The translations under genes were made by a program, and so were the position numbers. From positions 1 to 64,000 of the forward strand of contig NZ_BAKW01000013.1 of the NCBI RefSeq assembly GCF_000614545.1: DNA of 64,000 bases, in the 5' to 3' direction. Shown here piece after piece: positions 1 through 8,234 of the stretch. The notes under the pieces are model-generated. The model saw only the letters and a program-made list of their open reading frames with translations, was not told the origin of the DNA and made no database searches. Positions within the stretch are counted from its first letter, which is position 1. Every line of letters starts with the position of its first letter. The stretch comes from Asaia platycodi JCM 25414. GTDB taxonomy: Bacteria; Pseudomonadota; Alphaproteobacteria; Acetobacterales; Acetobacteraceae.

Positions 1-791
1 AGATGGCCGCCAGACCTGACCGCTTCGATGCGCTTTGCCAGCCCCGTCGCATCATCCGTCTCGACAAACACGCCGCAAACCGTCGCGTCACCCTCTGCGG
101 GTTGCAGGCGCTCTCCCGGAAGCTTGCGCACGAAGCGATAGAGCGAGGCTTCCTTCCCCATACCGATCACACTGTCATAATCGCCGCACATACCGGCATC
201 GGTCTGATAAGCCGTCCCCTTGGAAAGGATACGATAATCGGCGGTCGGCACATGGGTATGGGTGCCCACGACAAGCGACACCTTGCCATCGAGGTAATGA
301 CCGAACGCCATCTTCTCGCTACCCGTCTCTGCATGCAGATCGACAATGATCGCATGGGCCGTCATGCCGAGCTTATGACGCGACAGGAACTCGCTCACCG
401 CACGGAACGGGTCATCGAGCGGGTCCATGAACAAGCGACCCATGACGTTGATCACAAGCACCTTGCGCCCATTGGGCAGGACGATGACATAAGCCCCCTG
501 TCCCGGGGTGCCCGGCGGAAAATTCAACGGACGTATGATACGCGGCTCGGAGTTGATATCGCGAAGCAGCTCTTTCTTGTCCCAGGCATGATTCCCGAGG
601 GTGATGACATCCACCCCGGCCTTGAACAGATCGGTCGCAATGGCGGCAGAAAGACCAAAGCCGTGGGAGGCATTTTCACCGTTCACCACCACGACATCGA
701 GCTTCAGCGCCTCACGCCATTCGGGCAAACGCGCCATGACGGCCTCGCGGCCCGAGCGACCGACGATATCTCCAAGAAAAAGTAGTCTCAC
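1..791 (-). CDS. ymdB: YmdB-family (TIGR00282) metallophosphoesterase, C-terminus cut by window edge
   Basis: Reading the minus strand from a GTG at 791 gives an uninterrupted frame to base 1, about 263 codons with no stop, so only the extreme C-terminus is missing. The N-terminus LFLGDIVGRSGR, followed by VVNGENASHGFG, GNHAWDK and VVGTHTHVPTAD, supplies the Asp, Asn and His metal ligands of the YmdB/TIGR00282 calcineurin-like family. Those enzymes are dinuclear-metal phosphodiesterases that act on cyclic nucleotides in the cytoplasm. The GTG start overlaps the inferred TGA of the upstream fau gene as GTGA, which implies translational coupling and supports this start. In alphaproteobacteria this gene commonly follows zapA-6S-fau, as here. 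The physiological substrate cannot be told from sequence. Confidence 0.9.
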   Translation of the reverse strand, partial: MRLLFLGDIVGRSGREAVMARLPEWREALKLDVVVVNGENASHGFGLSAAIATDLFKAGVDVITLGNHAWDKKELLRDINSEPRIIRPLNFPPGTPGQGAYVIVLPNGRKVLVINVMGRLFMDPLDDPFRAVSEFLSRHKLGMTAHAIIVDLHAETGSEKMAFGHYLDGKVSLVVGTHTHVPTADYRILSKGTAYQTDAGMCGDYDSVIGMGKEASLYRFVRKLPGERLQPAEGDATVCGVFVETDDATGLAKRIEAVRSGGH

Positions 792-1362
792 TCTGCTCCG
801 CCTTTCCCGGCCTGTCCTGCAGGATTTCTTTTTCAGTCACAATCCAGTCGAGAGGCTCGTCATAGGCGCCAAGGGGCACCTGCGCCACTTCCTGCCATGC
901 AAAAGCGAAGCCGATCGACCGACAGCGCAGTGCTGCAAGCGTGCGATCGTAATAGCCGCCGCCATAGCCAAGACGATTGCCTGAGCGATCAAAAGCCAGA
1001 AGCGGCACCAGCACCATGTCGGGCCGATCGACCGCACCATCCGGGTGCATGGTCCCGAACCGGCCCGGCAGCATCGCTCTATCGGGTTTCCAGCGTCTGA
1101 AAACGAGAGGCTGCCCTTTGGGCGTGGTTTCCGGCAACAGCACGTGTCGCCCAGCCCCGGCCAGGAGGACGCAGAGCGGTCGCAGATCGGCCTCGCCGGG
1201 CAAGGGCCAGACACAACCGATTTTCTTCATGAGGGGATTGCCCAGAACCATCGAGGCAAGAGACCTGATCAGTTCCGTCTGAGCTTGCGGAGATACGAAA
1301 TTTTCAATCCTGCGCCGGCGCATCACCTGACGCAGAGCCTGCTTCTGCTGATCGCTATTCAT
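788..1362 (-). CDS. fau: 5-formyltetrahydrofolate cyclo-ligase (one apparent frameshift near the 3' end)
   Basis: Converts 5-formyl-THF to 5,10-methenyl-THF with ATP in one-carbon metabolism. The start chosen is the ATG at 1362, giving MNSDQQKQALRQVMRRRR. Family hallmarks are WPLPGEADLRPL and the glycine-rich nucleotide-binding motif LGYGGGYYDR near residue 125. As written, the frame runs past the usual family end into ymdB and stops only at 712. Restoring one G near 811 (AGGGCC instead of AGGCC) lets it end at a TGA at 788-790 that overlaps the ymdB GTG, the expected architecture. The long C-terminal tail in the raw frame is therefore likely an artefact. The gene lies directly 3' of 6S RNA, the classic ssrS-ygfA arrangement. 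Confidence 0.88.
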
Positions 1363-1527
1363 GTGTGGAACCACCCTGGCCGTCGGTCTTTCAGCCCTCC
1401 CGGACCTGCTCACGCAGGTGGGTGCCAGATATCATGACCACGATCACGACAGCGCCAGCTCCCTAAGGAAGTGCTTATCGGCCCAGGGTTGAGTTGCCTG
1501 ACGTACCGGGCAGTCCCACACCACACT
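1363..1527 (-). ncRNA. ssrS: 6S RNA, regulator of sigma70 RNA polymerase
   Basis: The 165-base gap between zapA and fau matches 6S RNA in position and sequence. On the minus strand it contains GGGCCGATAAGC and a downstream GGCGCT, which correspond to GAGCCGATAT and GGCGCT of E. coli 6S RNA. The ends can close: GTGTGGGAC near 1515 can pair with GGTTCCACAC near 1370. A CACCTGC/GCAGGT hairpin lies in the 3' half. 6S RNA mimics an open promoter and traps housekeeping RNA polymerase in stationary phase. Exact ends are inferred. The 3' end runs into the fau start codon, so the two are probably cotranscribed and processed. Confidence 0.85.
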
Positions 1528-1529
1528 AA

Positions 1530-1871
1530 CTAGGCACTCTCCAGCTCGGCTGCAATGCCTTCGGCCCTTTCGGCCAACAAATTAAGCTTCTGCTCTCGCG
1601 CCTCGTTCTCAACGATCAGCCTATCGGCACGCTGAACGCGCTCACTGGTCGTGCTGGGCAGAATTTCCTTGGCCAGATCATGCAGTTCATCAGCCATCAG
1701 AAGAGACGCCATGACCAGCGTCCAGGCTTCGCCGCCCTGCGTGCCCAGACCACGCACCCGCTCGATGCGGCGCTCGACCTGTCTGGCCAGATCCTGAAGA
1801 TAGCGCTCCTCGCCATCCTGACAGCCGATAGTATAGGAATATCCGTTGAGACGTACCGTGATCTGGGCCAT
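1530..1871 (-). CDS. zapA: cell division protein ZapA
   Basis: A 113-residue protein of normal ZapA length. The N-terminal MAQITVRLNGYSYTIGCQDG is the conserved ZapA opening and leads into a helical, coiled-coil-prone C-terminal half (residues 25-110). ZapA tetramers crosslink FtsZ protofilaments at the Z ring. The gene is separated by 3 bases from the upstream small ORF (1875-2105) and is followed by the 6S RNA gene, the order usual in alphaproteobacteria. Confidence 0.93.
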   Translation of the reverse strand: MAQITVRLNGYSYTIGCQDGEERYLQDLARQVERRIERVRGLGTQGGEAWTLVMASLLMADELHDLAKEILPSTTSERVQRADRLIVENEAREQKLNLLAERAEGIAAELESA

Positions 1872-1874
1872 GGT

Positions 1875-2105
1875 CTATGCCTCTTCCTCATTATCGAGAC
1901 GATCGATCAGGTCGCGCACACGCAGACGCAGCGCTTCTATGTTCGCTGCAAGGGGCTGCCAGTCTACGCTCTCAGGAGTGGCTGGCTTGTGCGCGTGGTG
2001 CAGGGCGTAGGCGATACGATCCAACGCCTCTTCGATCCGATCTTCAGGTCTTGCAGAACTGCTTGCACTCTCGATCTGATCCGTCAAAACACCCTCATCA
2101 TCCAC
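1875..2105 (-). CDS. small acidic helical protein upstream of zapA (DUF4164-like position)
   Basis: A 76-residue, acidic, predicted helical protein (MDDEGVLTDQIE... ending LIDRLDNEEEA) with heptad-like spacing from residue 20 on. Its position 3 bases upstream of zapA matches the place where other alphaproteobacteria carry a short coiled-coil DUF4164 gene. I infer a division-related partner role from context only and see no catalytic motif. The start is the ATG at 2105, with the divergent gene at 2157 leaving a 51-base shared promoter gap. Confidence 0.7.
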   Translation of the reverse strand: MDDEGVLTDQIESASSSARPEDRIEEALDRIAYALHHAHKPATPESVDWQPLAANIEALRLRVRDLIDRLDNEEEA

Positions 2106-2156
2106 ATACGCTTTCTGCTGTTCTATGGAAGCCTGTAACGCGCCGCGAGGTCAAGC

Positions 2157-2567
2157 ATGAAGCCGGAGCAGACTCTCCCCCAGAAGATCATCGCCCTGTA
2201 TGATGCATCGCTTCTCGATCACCTGCCGGCCTCTGGATCAGCCATTCCCTATGCCATCATACCGGCGCAGGGACTCGGGCGTATCATGGGCTTTCCCTGG
2301 TGGCGGGCTCTGACAGACCCGCTTGGCATCCCTGCCATTTTCGACGCCGATGACGCGCCTGCCCTCGCCGCCTCGGCACTGAGAGGTGGCGCGCAATGGG
2401 TCGTCTACACGCAAACGGGTCCGACGCTGGAAACGCTGCTCGCTCTCGCCACGATCTGTAACGGTCACGTTTTGACAAGCCGCCCCGACGCCCTCACTCT
2501 TGGCAGACCGCCCTATAACGCCTACCGCATTGGGCAGCTTTCACAGTATCTGGCGCGCGAAAGCTGA
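2157..2567 (+). CDS. conserved hypothetical protein paired with ThiE-like gene
   Basis: A 136-residue cytoplasmic protein from the ATG at 2157, with no signal peptide or membrane segment. The sequence is rich in Ala/Leu (ALAASALRGGAQ) and includes RIMGFPWWRALTDPLGIP. I do not recognise a domain. It ends 25 bases before the ATG of the ThiE-like gene on the same strand, so the two are probably one transcript. Codon usage is like the neighbours. Confidence 0.65.
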   Translation: MKPEQTLPQKIIALYDASLLDHLPASGSAIPYAIIPAQGLGRIMGFPWWRALTDPLGIPAIFDADDAPALAASALRGGAQWVVYTQTGPTLETLLALATICNGHVLTSRPDALTLGRPPYNAYRIGQLSQYLARES

Positions 2568-2592
2568 GCGCCCCTTCTGACGGATCTTGCCC

Positions 2593-3183
2593 ATGCTGCC
2601 CTGCGAACTTTACCTGGTCACGATGCCGGATTTCGACCCGTCGCGTGAATTGGCTGATCTGGCGAAGGTTCTGTCGCGCTGGACACCTGCCGCGCTACGC
2701 CTCAGCACCACCGACGAAACGCGCGCCCGAAGCTGCGTCAATGCGATACGCGATACGGTCCACGCTCACGGCACGGCATTGATCCTGACAGATCTGCCTG
2801 CGCTTGCGCATGAGCTCGGCTGCGACGGCGTGCATCTCACCAGCAGCCCCGCCCAATGCCTGACCGCAAGAGAAGAGCTCGGGCGCGATCTGCAACTGGG
2901 CGTGTTCTGCGGGACGAGTCGCGATGATGCCATGAGTGCCGGCGAACTCGGCGCCGATTATATCTCGATCGCCCCCAACGCGCCCGATCTGGTCGCCTGG
3001 TGGTCTCAGATGATGGAACTGCCCATCATCGCCGAAGATATCGAGACCGAGGAACAAGCATTGGCCATGATCAAGGCCAATGCCGATTTCCTCGCCGTTC
3101 CCCTGAGCTTTGTCGACGCCGACGAAGCCGGGGCACGCCTGACCGCTATTATCAGCCGCGCGGCGGAAGAATTTCCTGGGTAA
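2593..3183 (+). CDS. thiamine-phosphate synthase-like (ThiE-family) TIM-barrel protein
   Basis: About 196 residues from ATG 2593 (TTG 2587 is an alternative). The pattern LILTDLPALAHELGCDGVHLT, followed by LGVFCGTSRDDAMSAGELGADYISIAP, follows the ThiE barrel, where the GVHL strand and the alternating Gly/Ala-Asp segment bind phosphate and pyrimidine. ThiE joins HMP diphosphate and thiazole phosphate. The usual Lys/Arg and Ser contacts are weakly conserved, so it may be a ThiE-like protein that no longer makes thiamine phosphate. The 3' end overlaps the convergent fasciclin gene by about 30 bases. Confidence 0.7.
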   Translation: MLPCELYLVTMPDFDPSRELADLAKVLSRWTPAALRLSTTDETRARSCVNAIRDTVHAHGTALILTDLPALAHELGCDGVHLTSSPAQCLTAREELGRDLQLGVFCGTSRDDAMSAGELGADYISIAPNAPDLVAWWSQMMELPIIAEDIETEEQALAMIKANADFLAVPLSFVDADEAGARLTAIISRAAEEFPG

Positions 3184-3844
3184 TGTAGAGGGTACCGTTG
3201 GATTGCGGCGCTCCGTTCAGCCAGAGCTTCACGACACCGCCCGTCGCATTCATCAGAACAAACTGGCCGCCTGCGCTATCTCGCTGGACCGTCAGCATAT
3301 CGCCTGACAGTGTCTTCAATCCGATTCTATCGGATTTGAGTTTGGTCATCGCCTTGTTCAAGGCTTTAGGCGACCAGTTGCCCCGCACGATCGTGAAGCC
3401 GAGAAGCCGCTTGAGAAGCGCCGCATTCTGCGGAGCCATCAGCCCGCCCGGCACCTGGGCCGCATAACGCTCGAACGGCTCATTGGGCAACGCGAAGACG
3501 GTATAAGGCCCGTTGCGCCCCAGCCGCGGGAACATTCCCGTCTCACGCATGGCCTGACGATAATCCGCCAGTTCGAGAGAACCCGAGATATTTTCGATCA
3601 ACGGGCGATCCGCAAACGAGAAAGTCGGCGGCTCTTCGTAAGCCACCGGGCTGGAGGTCTCCGTTCTGGTCGAGGCGTGATACATGTGGGCGCTACTCAC
3701 GGCAGGCATCTGCACCGCCGCGAGCGAACTTGTTTGCGGGAACGGATCCTGCCGCGCACGGCTCTCACACCCGGCGAGTGCGAGAGCGGCGCAGAAACAG
3801 CCGAGAACTGTCGTTCTTCTTCTTGTTGTTGAAGTCAGTTTCAT
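3152..3844 (-). CDS. fasciclin-domain lipoprotein
   Basis: Start chosen at ATG 3844. The peptide MKLTSTTRRRTTVLGCFCAA followed by LALAGC is a lipoprotein signal with the lipobox Cys near residue 26, so the protein is exported and lipid-anchored. Residues ~90-225 form a single fasciclin (FAS1) domain: ELADYRQAMRETGMFPRLG, then GPYTVFALPNEPFERY, then a C-terminal strand NGTLYITQEILPP. FAS1 domains are adhesive or ligand-binding folds; a specific role is not known. It lies 5 bases downstream of the Gly-rich lipoprotein gene, so the two are likely co-expressed. Confidence 0.85.
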   Translation of the reverse strand: MKLTSTTRRRTTVLGCFCAALALAGCESRARQDPFPQTSSLAAVQMPAVSSAHMYHASTRTETSSPVAYEEPPTFSFADRPLIENISGSLELADYRQAMRETGMFPRLGRNGPYTVFALPNEPFERYAAQVPGGLMAPQNAALLKRLLGFTIVRGNWSPKALNKAMTKLKSDRIGLKTLSGDMLTVQRDSAGGQFVLMNATGGVVKLWLNGAPQSNGTLYITQEILPPRG

Positions 3845-3849
3845 AAGAC

Positions 3850-4273
3850 TCAGCACCCATCTCCGCGCATGGTCCAACCGACGACGCGGCTGTTGGTCAG
3901 CTCGAACGTGGTCTGGCAGGTCGTATTGTAATAGCTGGGCGGGAAACCGCCAAAGCCACCGCCCCAACCTCCATAGCCACCCCATCCACCATAACCGCCG
4001 TAACCGCCATAGCCACCCCATGGGCCGCCGCCCCAACCCCAACCCCAGCCACCACCTGTGCCAGGGGAGTAATTGGTCTCGTTATCGATATAGGCCAGGA
4101 AGTCATGACCGCTGGCTGATAGGTGCGGTCGGCACGCCGAAAGTGCGCAATACGTCCACATCGGCCTTGCCGATCATCGAATCCAGCACCTTGCGCTGCT
4201 GAACCGTAGGGACATCGCATGCTGACAATGTCAGCAGAGCGGCACATGAGAGGAAAACTGTCTTCTTCATCAT
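3850..4273 (-). CDS. small outer-envelope lipoprotein with Gly/Trp/Tyr-rich segment (frameshifted here)
   Basis: The N-terminus MMKKTVFLSCAALLTLSACD is a clear lipoprotein signal (Cys 19-20). It continues RKVLDSMIGKADVDVLRTFGVPT, a short-lipoprotein pattern common in acetic acid bacteria. The frame then breaks. Restoring a C near 4128 and a G near 4114 gives PTRTYQASGHDFLAYIDNE, exactly the expected continuation. This is followed by a low-complexity GGW/GGY block (residues ~65-95) and a conserved end TTFELTNSRVVGWTMRGDGC with two Cys. The two restored bases are inference. The tail resembles SmpA/OmlA-like lipoproteins. The gene precedes the fasciclin lipoprotein. Confidence 0.75.
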
Positions 4274-4386
4274 CCTGAAACCCTTTCCGAAGCTGAAGCC
4301 GCCTGCCGGATCAGTTCGAAGCTGGCGCCACTCTAGGCAATAGAAACGACTTTGCCCCCAGAAAAGGTTCATGGCTATCCGAAGGT

Positions 4387-5368
4387 TTAAGAAAACCACA
4401 TAATGTCACAGAGTCTCGGGGCGCCAACTGCCAGCATGACGAGCCGGTCAAAGCCCAGCGCGATCCCGCTGCACGGCGGTAGCGCCTGCAAATCGGCTAG
4501 AAATGCTTCGTCGAGCGGCCAGTCCTGATCAGGCGCCAATACGAGACGACGCGCCCGATCTTCAGCAAAGCGCGCGCGCTGCTCCACCGGATCTGTCAGT
4601 TCCTCAAACGCATTCGCAAGTTCGATCCCTGCCGCATAGAGTTCGAATCGCAATGCGACGCGCGGATCTTCAGGATCACGTCGCGACAAGGCGGCCTGTG
4701 CTGCGGGCCAATGAGTCAGAAATGTCGGGCGCTCACGCCCGATCTCAGGCTCGATCCGCTCAAGCAGAAGACGAAAGAACAAATCCTCCCATTCTTCCCC
4801 CGTCCTCAGGACAGTCCCGGCTTCCTGCGCCAGACGCGCGGCATCATTGCCGATCGCCAGCAGATCCACCCCGACATGACGGGCAAAGGCCTCTGCCATG
4901 GTCAGGCGCTCGAAAGGCGCCGCAAAATCGAGCGTGGTGTCGCCATAAGTCAGGCTCGGCGGCAAAAGCGTCCCCACCAAGCTTCCGTCTCATCCATCAG
5001 GGAGTCCAGCCCAGCACCGGGTCGATACCATTCGAGCATGGTGAATTCAGGGGCATGAAGGGCGCTCTGCTCGCCATTCCGCCAGACACGGGCGAGCTGG
5101 TAAACCGGCAGCCGGATGCTGCCACGATGCGCTTCATGGCGAATTCGGGGCTCGTATGCAGAAACCGCGTCTCACGCGTGCCATCGGGCCGCTCAAGCTC
5201 GGTGCGAAAACAGCGCAGATGCACCTCTTCACCCGGCGTCGGCACGGCATAGGGCGTCTCGACCTCCAGATACCCGCGCGTATCGAAAAAGGCCCTGACT
5301 CCTCGCTGCAACAGCGCACGACGTTGCAGCAGGGGCACCCTGTCGGAAATAGCCGTGCGACGGGTCAT
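4387..5368 (-). CDS. epmA: elongation factor P--(R)-beta-lysine ligase EpmA (two apparent frameshifts)
   Basis: A class II lysyl-tRNA-synthetase paralogue lacking the anticodon domain; it attaches (R)-beta-lysine to EF-P. The start is ATG 5368 (MTRRTAISDRVPLLQRRALL). The N-terminal half shows motif 2 features RTELERPDGTRETRFLHTSPEFAMKR, quoted here in parts: RTELE, FLHTSPEF. The C-terminal half has ELANAFEELTDP and the class II motif 3 GIALGFDRLVML. Single-base losses near 5111 (restoring GLPVYQLARVWRNGE) and near 4981 separate the halves. With both restored the protein is about 326 residues, normal for EpmA. It is divergent from epmB, and efp lies 2.2 kb away, so the whole modification pathway is local. 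Confidence 0.88.
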
Positions 5369-5420
5369 GAAATGCGCTCTCCGGTTGCGAAAACTGAGGG
5401 GATTGCAGTACAGCCGCCTC

Positions 5421-6490
5421 ATGGCAGAAAAGGTCAATCCCCCAACATTGCGCAACGTGGCGCAACTCGTCGCGCATGGGCTCGTGCCTCAGGAGCAGAG
5501 CGCTGCGCTCGAAGACGTCGCACGGGAATTCGCAACGGCCGTTCCGGCAGCGTTTCTTTCGCTGATCGCCCATCCTGACGACCCTATCGGTCGCCAGGTT
5601 ATCCCTAGCGCCGCCGAGCTTCAGACTGCCCCCTGGGAAATGCAGGATCCGATCGGCGATGATGCCCTCTCACCCGTACCGGGCATCGTGCATCGCTATC
5701 AGGACCGCGCCCTTCTCAAGCCGCTTCTGGTCTGCCCCCTCTATTGCCGTTTCTGCTTCCGGCGTGAGCATGTCGGCCCTGATGGGGGTCTGCTCTCCGA
5801 CGAGGCTCTGGCAAAGGCACTTCTCTGGATTGCCGAACACCCGGCGATCAGCGAAATCATCCTGACCGGCGGCGATCCGCTGATGCTGAGCCCAAGCGCC
5901 TTAAACACATCATCGACGCGCTTTCCGCCATCCCGCATATCCAGACCATACGCATTCATAGCCGCGTGCCGGTGGCCGATCCTGCACGCATCACCCCAGC
6001 CCTGCTCGATGCGCTTGAGACGGATCGCGCCATGTGGGTCGTGCTGCATGCCAATCACGCCAGCGAACTGACCCAGAAAGCCCGCGAGGCTTTGCGACGG
6101 ATTCAAAGTCGGGCCATCCCTGTTCTCAGTCAGTCGGTCCTCCTGCGCGGGGTGAACGATACCGAAGAGGCGCTCGAAGCCCTGTTACGGGCTTTCGTGA
6201 CCTCACGAATCAAGCCCTATTATCTGCATCAGCTCGACCCGGCCCCCGGTACGGCGCATTTCCACGTGCCTATCGATGAAGGACGCGCCTTGCTGGCAAA
6301 ACTGCGCGGCAGAGTGACCGGGCTGGCCTGGCCGACCTATGTTCTCGACATACCGGGCGGCGCCGGCAAAGTGCCGCTGGGGCCGGATTATTATCGCCCC
6401 GACACCCATCCGGGCGTGGTGCGCGACCCCTATGGCTCACCCCATCGCCTCGACGAACCGCGTCCGGAACGCGCCCCTTCAGAGGGGTGA
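5421..6490 (+). CDS. epmB: EF-P beta-lysylation protein EpmB, lysine 2,3-aminomutase (one apparent frameshift)
   Basis: A radical-SAM, PLP-dependent enzyme that turns (S)-alpha-lysine into (R)-beta-lysine for EF-P. The motif CPLYCRFCFRREHV is the CxxxCxxC [4Fe-4S] cluster site, and ILTGGDPLMLSP follows. The frame breaks near 5893. Restoring one C (CCCCAAG) gives SPKRLKHIIDAL and joins to VPVADPARITPALLDALETD in the second segment. C-terminal motifs include HANHASELT, YYLHQLDPAPGTAHF and the PLP-region LDIPGGAGKVPLGPDY. The repaired length of about 356 residues fits the family. Start ATG 5421 leaves 52 bases to the divergent epmA. Confidence 0.9.
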
Positions 6491-7330
6491 ATCGCCCGAC
6501 ATCATCTCGCGCAGGAAACGCTTCATGACCTGCATGGTCAAACGGCGCAGTTTGGGCGAGACATGATAAGGCTCGGCCTGCGGATCGGGCAGCTTCGTAA
6601 TCGTCTCGCGCATCGAAGCTGGCAGGGTCGGAAACGGATCGACCCCCGTCACCCGTATCAGGGACGCAACCGGCACCTGCGTGCAGCTCGGCGTGAGCGT
6701 GTTCTTGCAGACATAGACCGACAGCGCCTTGCGTCGCGGGAGATAGACCGCTTTCCAGATCGAACTCGGCACCGGTAGCGCATTGGCGCCGATCACAGCC
6801 GGGGAAGCAAGGTGATAGGCAGGCCCTGTCACCACGTAGGCCTCACCCTCGGTCAATACGAGTTCGCGCACCTGCTTCTCAATACCGGCCCAGAGCCCCC
6901 GGTTCAGATCGGGCGATTGAGGCACCATATTGGCAAGAGAAAAGCTCTCCTGCTGCGCGGCTCGGCTCGGCGCATCGCCACTCGGCGCCATATGTCCGCG
7001 ATCGAAACCTGAGCGTTGATAATCGGCAAGCTGCGCCCGATCCGCTTCGGGCTGGCGGCTCTCTTCGTGAAACACGCCCTGGCGCAGCTCATGCTGGGCC
7101 GAGCGTATCGCATCACGTGTCAGATGTTCTGCCGCCCAGACCGGCTCACGCGTCACACCTGAAGCCATGACGGCAAAATCGGAATTGCAGAGAAGCGTGT
7201 CACGCTGCATCGGCGCGGGAGCCGAGAGGCCGGGGGCCACACCGTCGAGAAAAAGCTGAGGACACTCAGCCGCAAGAACGGGGCGACAGAAAAGGAGGAA
7301 GCAGACAACAGGAAATGCGCGCAGGTTCAT
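6479..7330 (-). CDS. secreted DNA/RNA non-specific endonuclease (NUC1/Serratia-nuclease family)
   Basis: About 283 residues with an N-terminal signal peptide (LRAFPVVCFLLFCRPVLAA). The signature FDRGHMAPSGD (residues ~120) is the DRGHxAP motif, whose His is the general base, and LANMVPQSPDLNRGLW provides the metal-binding Asn. These enzymes cleave single- and double-stranded DNA and RNA with Mg2+, usually outside the cytoplasm. The start is ATG 7330; GTG 7333 is equivalent. The 3' end overlaps the convergent epmB end by 12 bases. A role in nucleotide scavenging is the simplest guess. Confidence 0.9.
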   Translation of the reverse strand: MNLRAFPVVCFLLFCRPVLAAECPQLFLDGVAPGLSAPAPMQRDTLLCNSDFAVMASGVTREPVWAAEHLTRDAIRSAQHELRQGVFHEESRQPEADRAQLADYQRSGFDRGHMAPSGDAPSRAAQQESFSLANMVPQSPDLNRGLWAGIEKQVRELVLTEGEAYVVTGPAYHLASPAVIGANALPVPSSIWKAVYLPRRKALSVYVCKNTLTPSCTQVPVASLIRVTGVDPFPTLPASMRETITKLPDPQAEPYHVSPKLRRLTMQVMKRFLREMMSGDSPL

Positions 7331-7551
7331 CACGCGCTCTTATCCTCACAGTCAAAAGCAAACAACCGGATGGACAGCCCCTTGGCGGCGCATCGGGCAC
7401 TGGCCCCCTCTCCGGATCAGCCTTCTCCTCCCCCGACAGGCTCTCGGACTCCATCTCGCTTGCTCTTGAGCGCCTGCTTCGTTAGAAACCCGCCTTTCAC
7501 GGCGGCACAGACCCGTCGTATTCACATCACGATTCCCGGGATCTTTCTTCC

Positions 7552-8115
7552 ATGAAGCAGCAGGCAAACCTGATTCGCGCCGGACAGGTTATTGAGCATG
7601 ACGGTCGTCGCTGGACGGTTCTCAAGCAGCAGATCATCACGCCGGGCAAGGGCGGTGCGTTCATTCAGGTTGAAATGCGCGACCTCAACACGGGCAACAA
7701 GACCAACGAACGCTGGCGTACGGCTGACACGGTCGAACGCCTGATGACGGAAGACAAGGACTACAACTATTCCTACACGGACGGCGACAACATCGTCCTG
7801 ATGGACCCGGAAACCTTCGAGCAGGTCATGCTGCACAAGGATATCTTCGGCGATCAGCTGCCCTTCCTGCAGGACAATATGGAATTGAGCGTGAAGCTGG
7901 TGGAAAGCGACCCTGTCGGTGTTTCGCTGCCGCCGAACGTGACGCTCGAAATCACCGAAGCCGACCCGGTGGTCAAGGGCCAGACGGCAAGCTCGTCCTA
8001 CAAGCCTGCCATGCTGTCCAATGGCGTCAAGACCATGGTACCGCCCTTCATCGAAGCTGGCGAGCGCGTCGTTGTCCGCACGGATGACGCCTCCTATGTC
8101 GAGCGCGCCAAGTAA
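7552..8115 (+). CDS. efp: translation elongation factor P
   Basis: A complete 187-residue EF-P from ATG 7552. The KOW-like N-domain carries the loop ITPGKGGAF, with Lys33 at the tip. This is the residue that EpmA/EpmB beta-lysylate, equivalent to E. coli Lys34. Two OB-type domains follow and the C-terminus ends RVVVRTDDASYVERAK. EF-P relieves ribosome stalling at polyproline stretches. The presence of epmA and epmB within 3 kb strongly suggests that this EF-P is modified. The 220-base upstream gap is shared with the divergent nuclease gene. Confidence 0.97.
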   Translation: MKQQANLIRAGQVIEHDGRRWTVLKQQIITPGKGGAFIQVEMRDLNTGNKTNERWRTADTVERLMTEDKDYNYSYTDGDNIVLMDPETFEQVMLHKDIFGDQLPFLQDNMELSVKLVESDPVGVSLPPNVTLEITEADPVVKGQTASSSYKPAMLSNGVKTMVPPFIEAGERVVVRTDDASYVERAK

Positions 8116-8126
8116 TCTTGCCTATC

Positions 8127-8155
8127 GGGGCGCATGAGGTTGACCCTCGCGCCCC
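8127..8155 (+). terminator. GC-rich hairpin after efp
   Basis: The arms GGGGCGC and GCGCCCC, with inner GAGG/CCTC pairing, form a strong stem-loop 12 bases past the efp stop. No clear T-run follows, so intrinsic termination is plausible but not certain. Confidence 0.5.
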
Positions 8156-8234
8156 TTCACGGAACCGGCGCAACCCGGTTCCGTTCCGACCGACACCCCC
8201 TGCTCTTTCAAAATCTTTCATCAGGATTATCGCC

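Noticed and set aside
8127-8155. Hairpin after efp considered as a riboswitch or small RNA
   Set aside because: A simple GC stem near the stop; no conserved element is recognisable.
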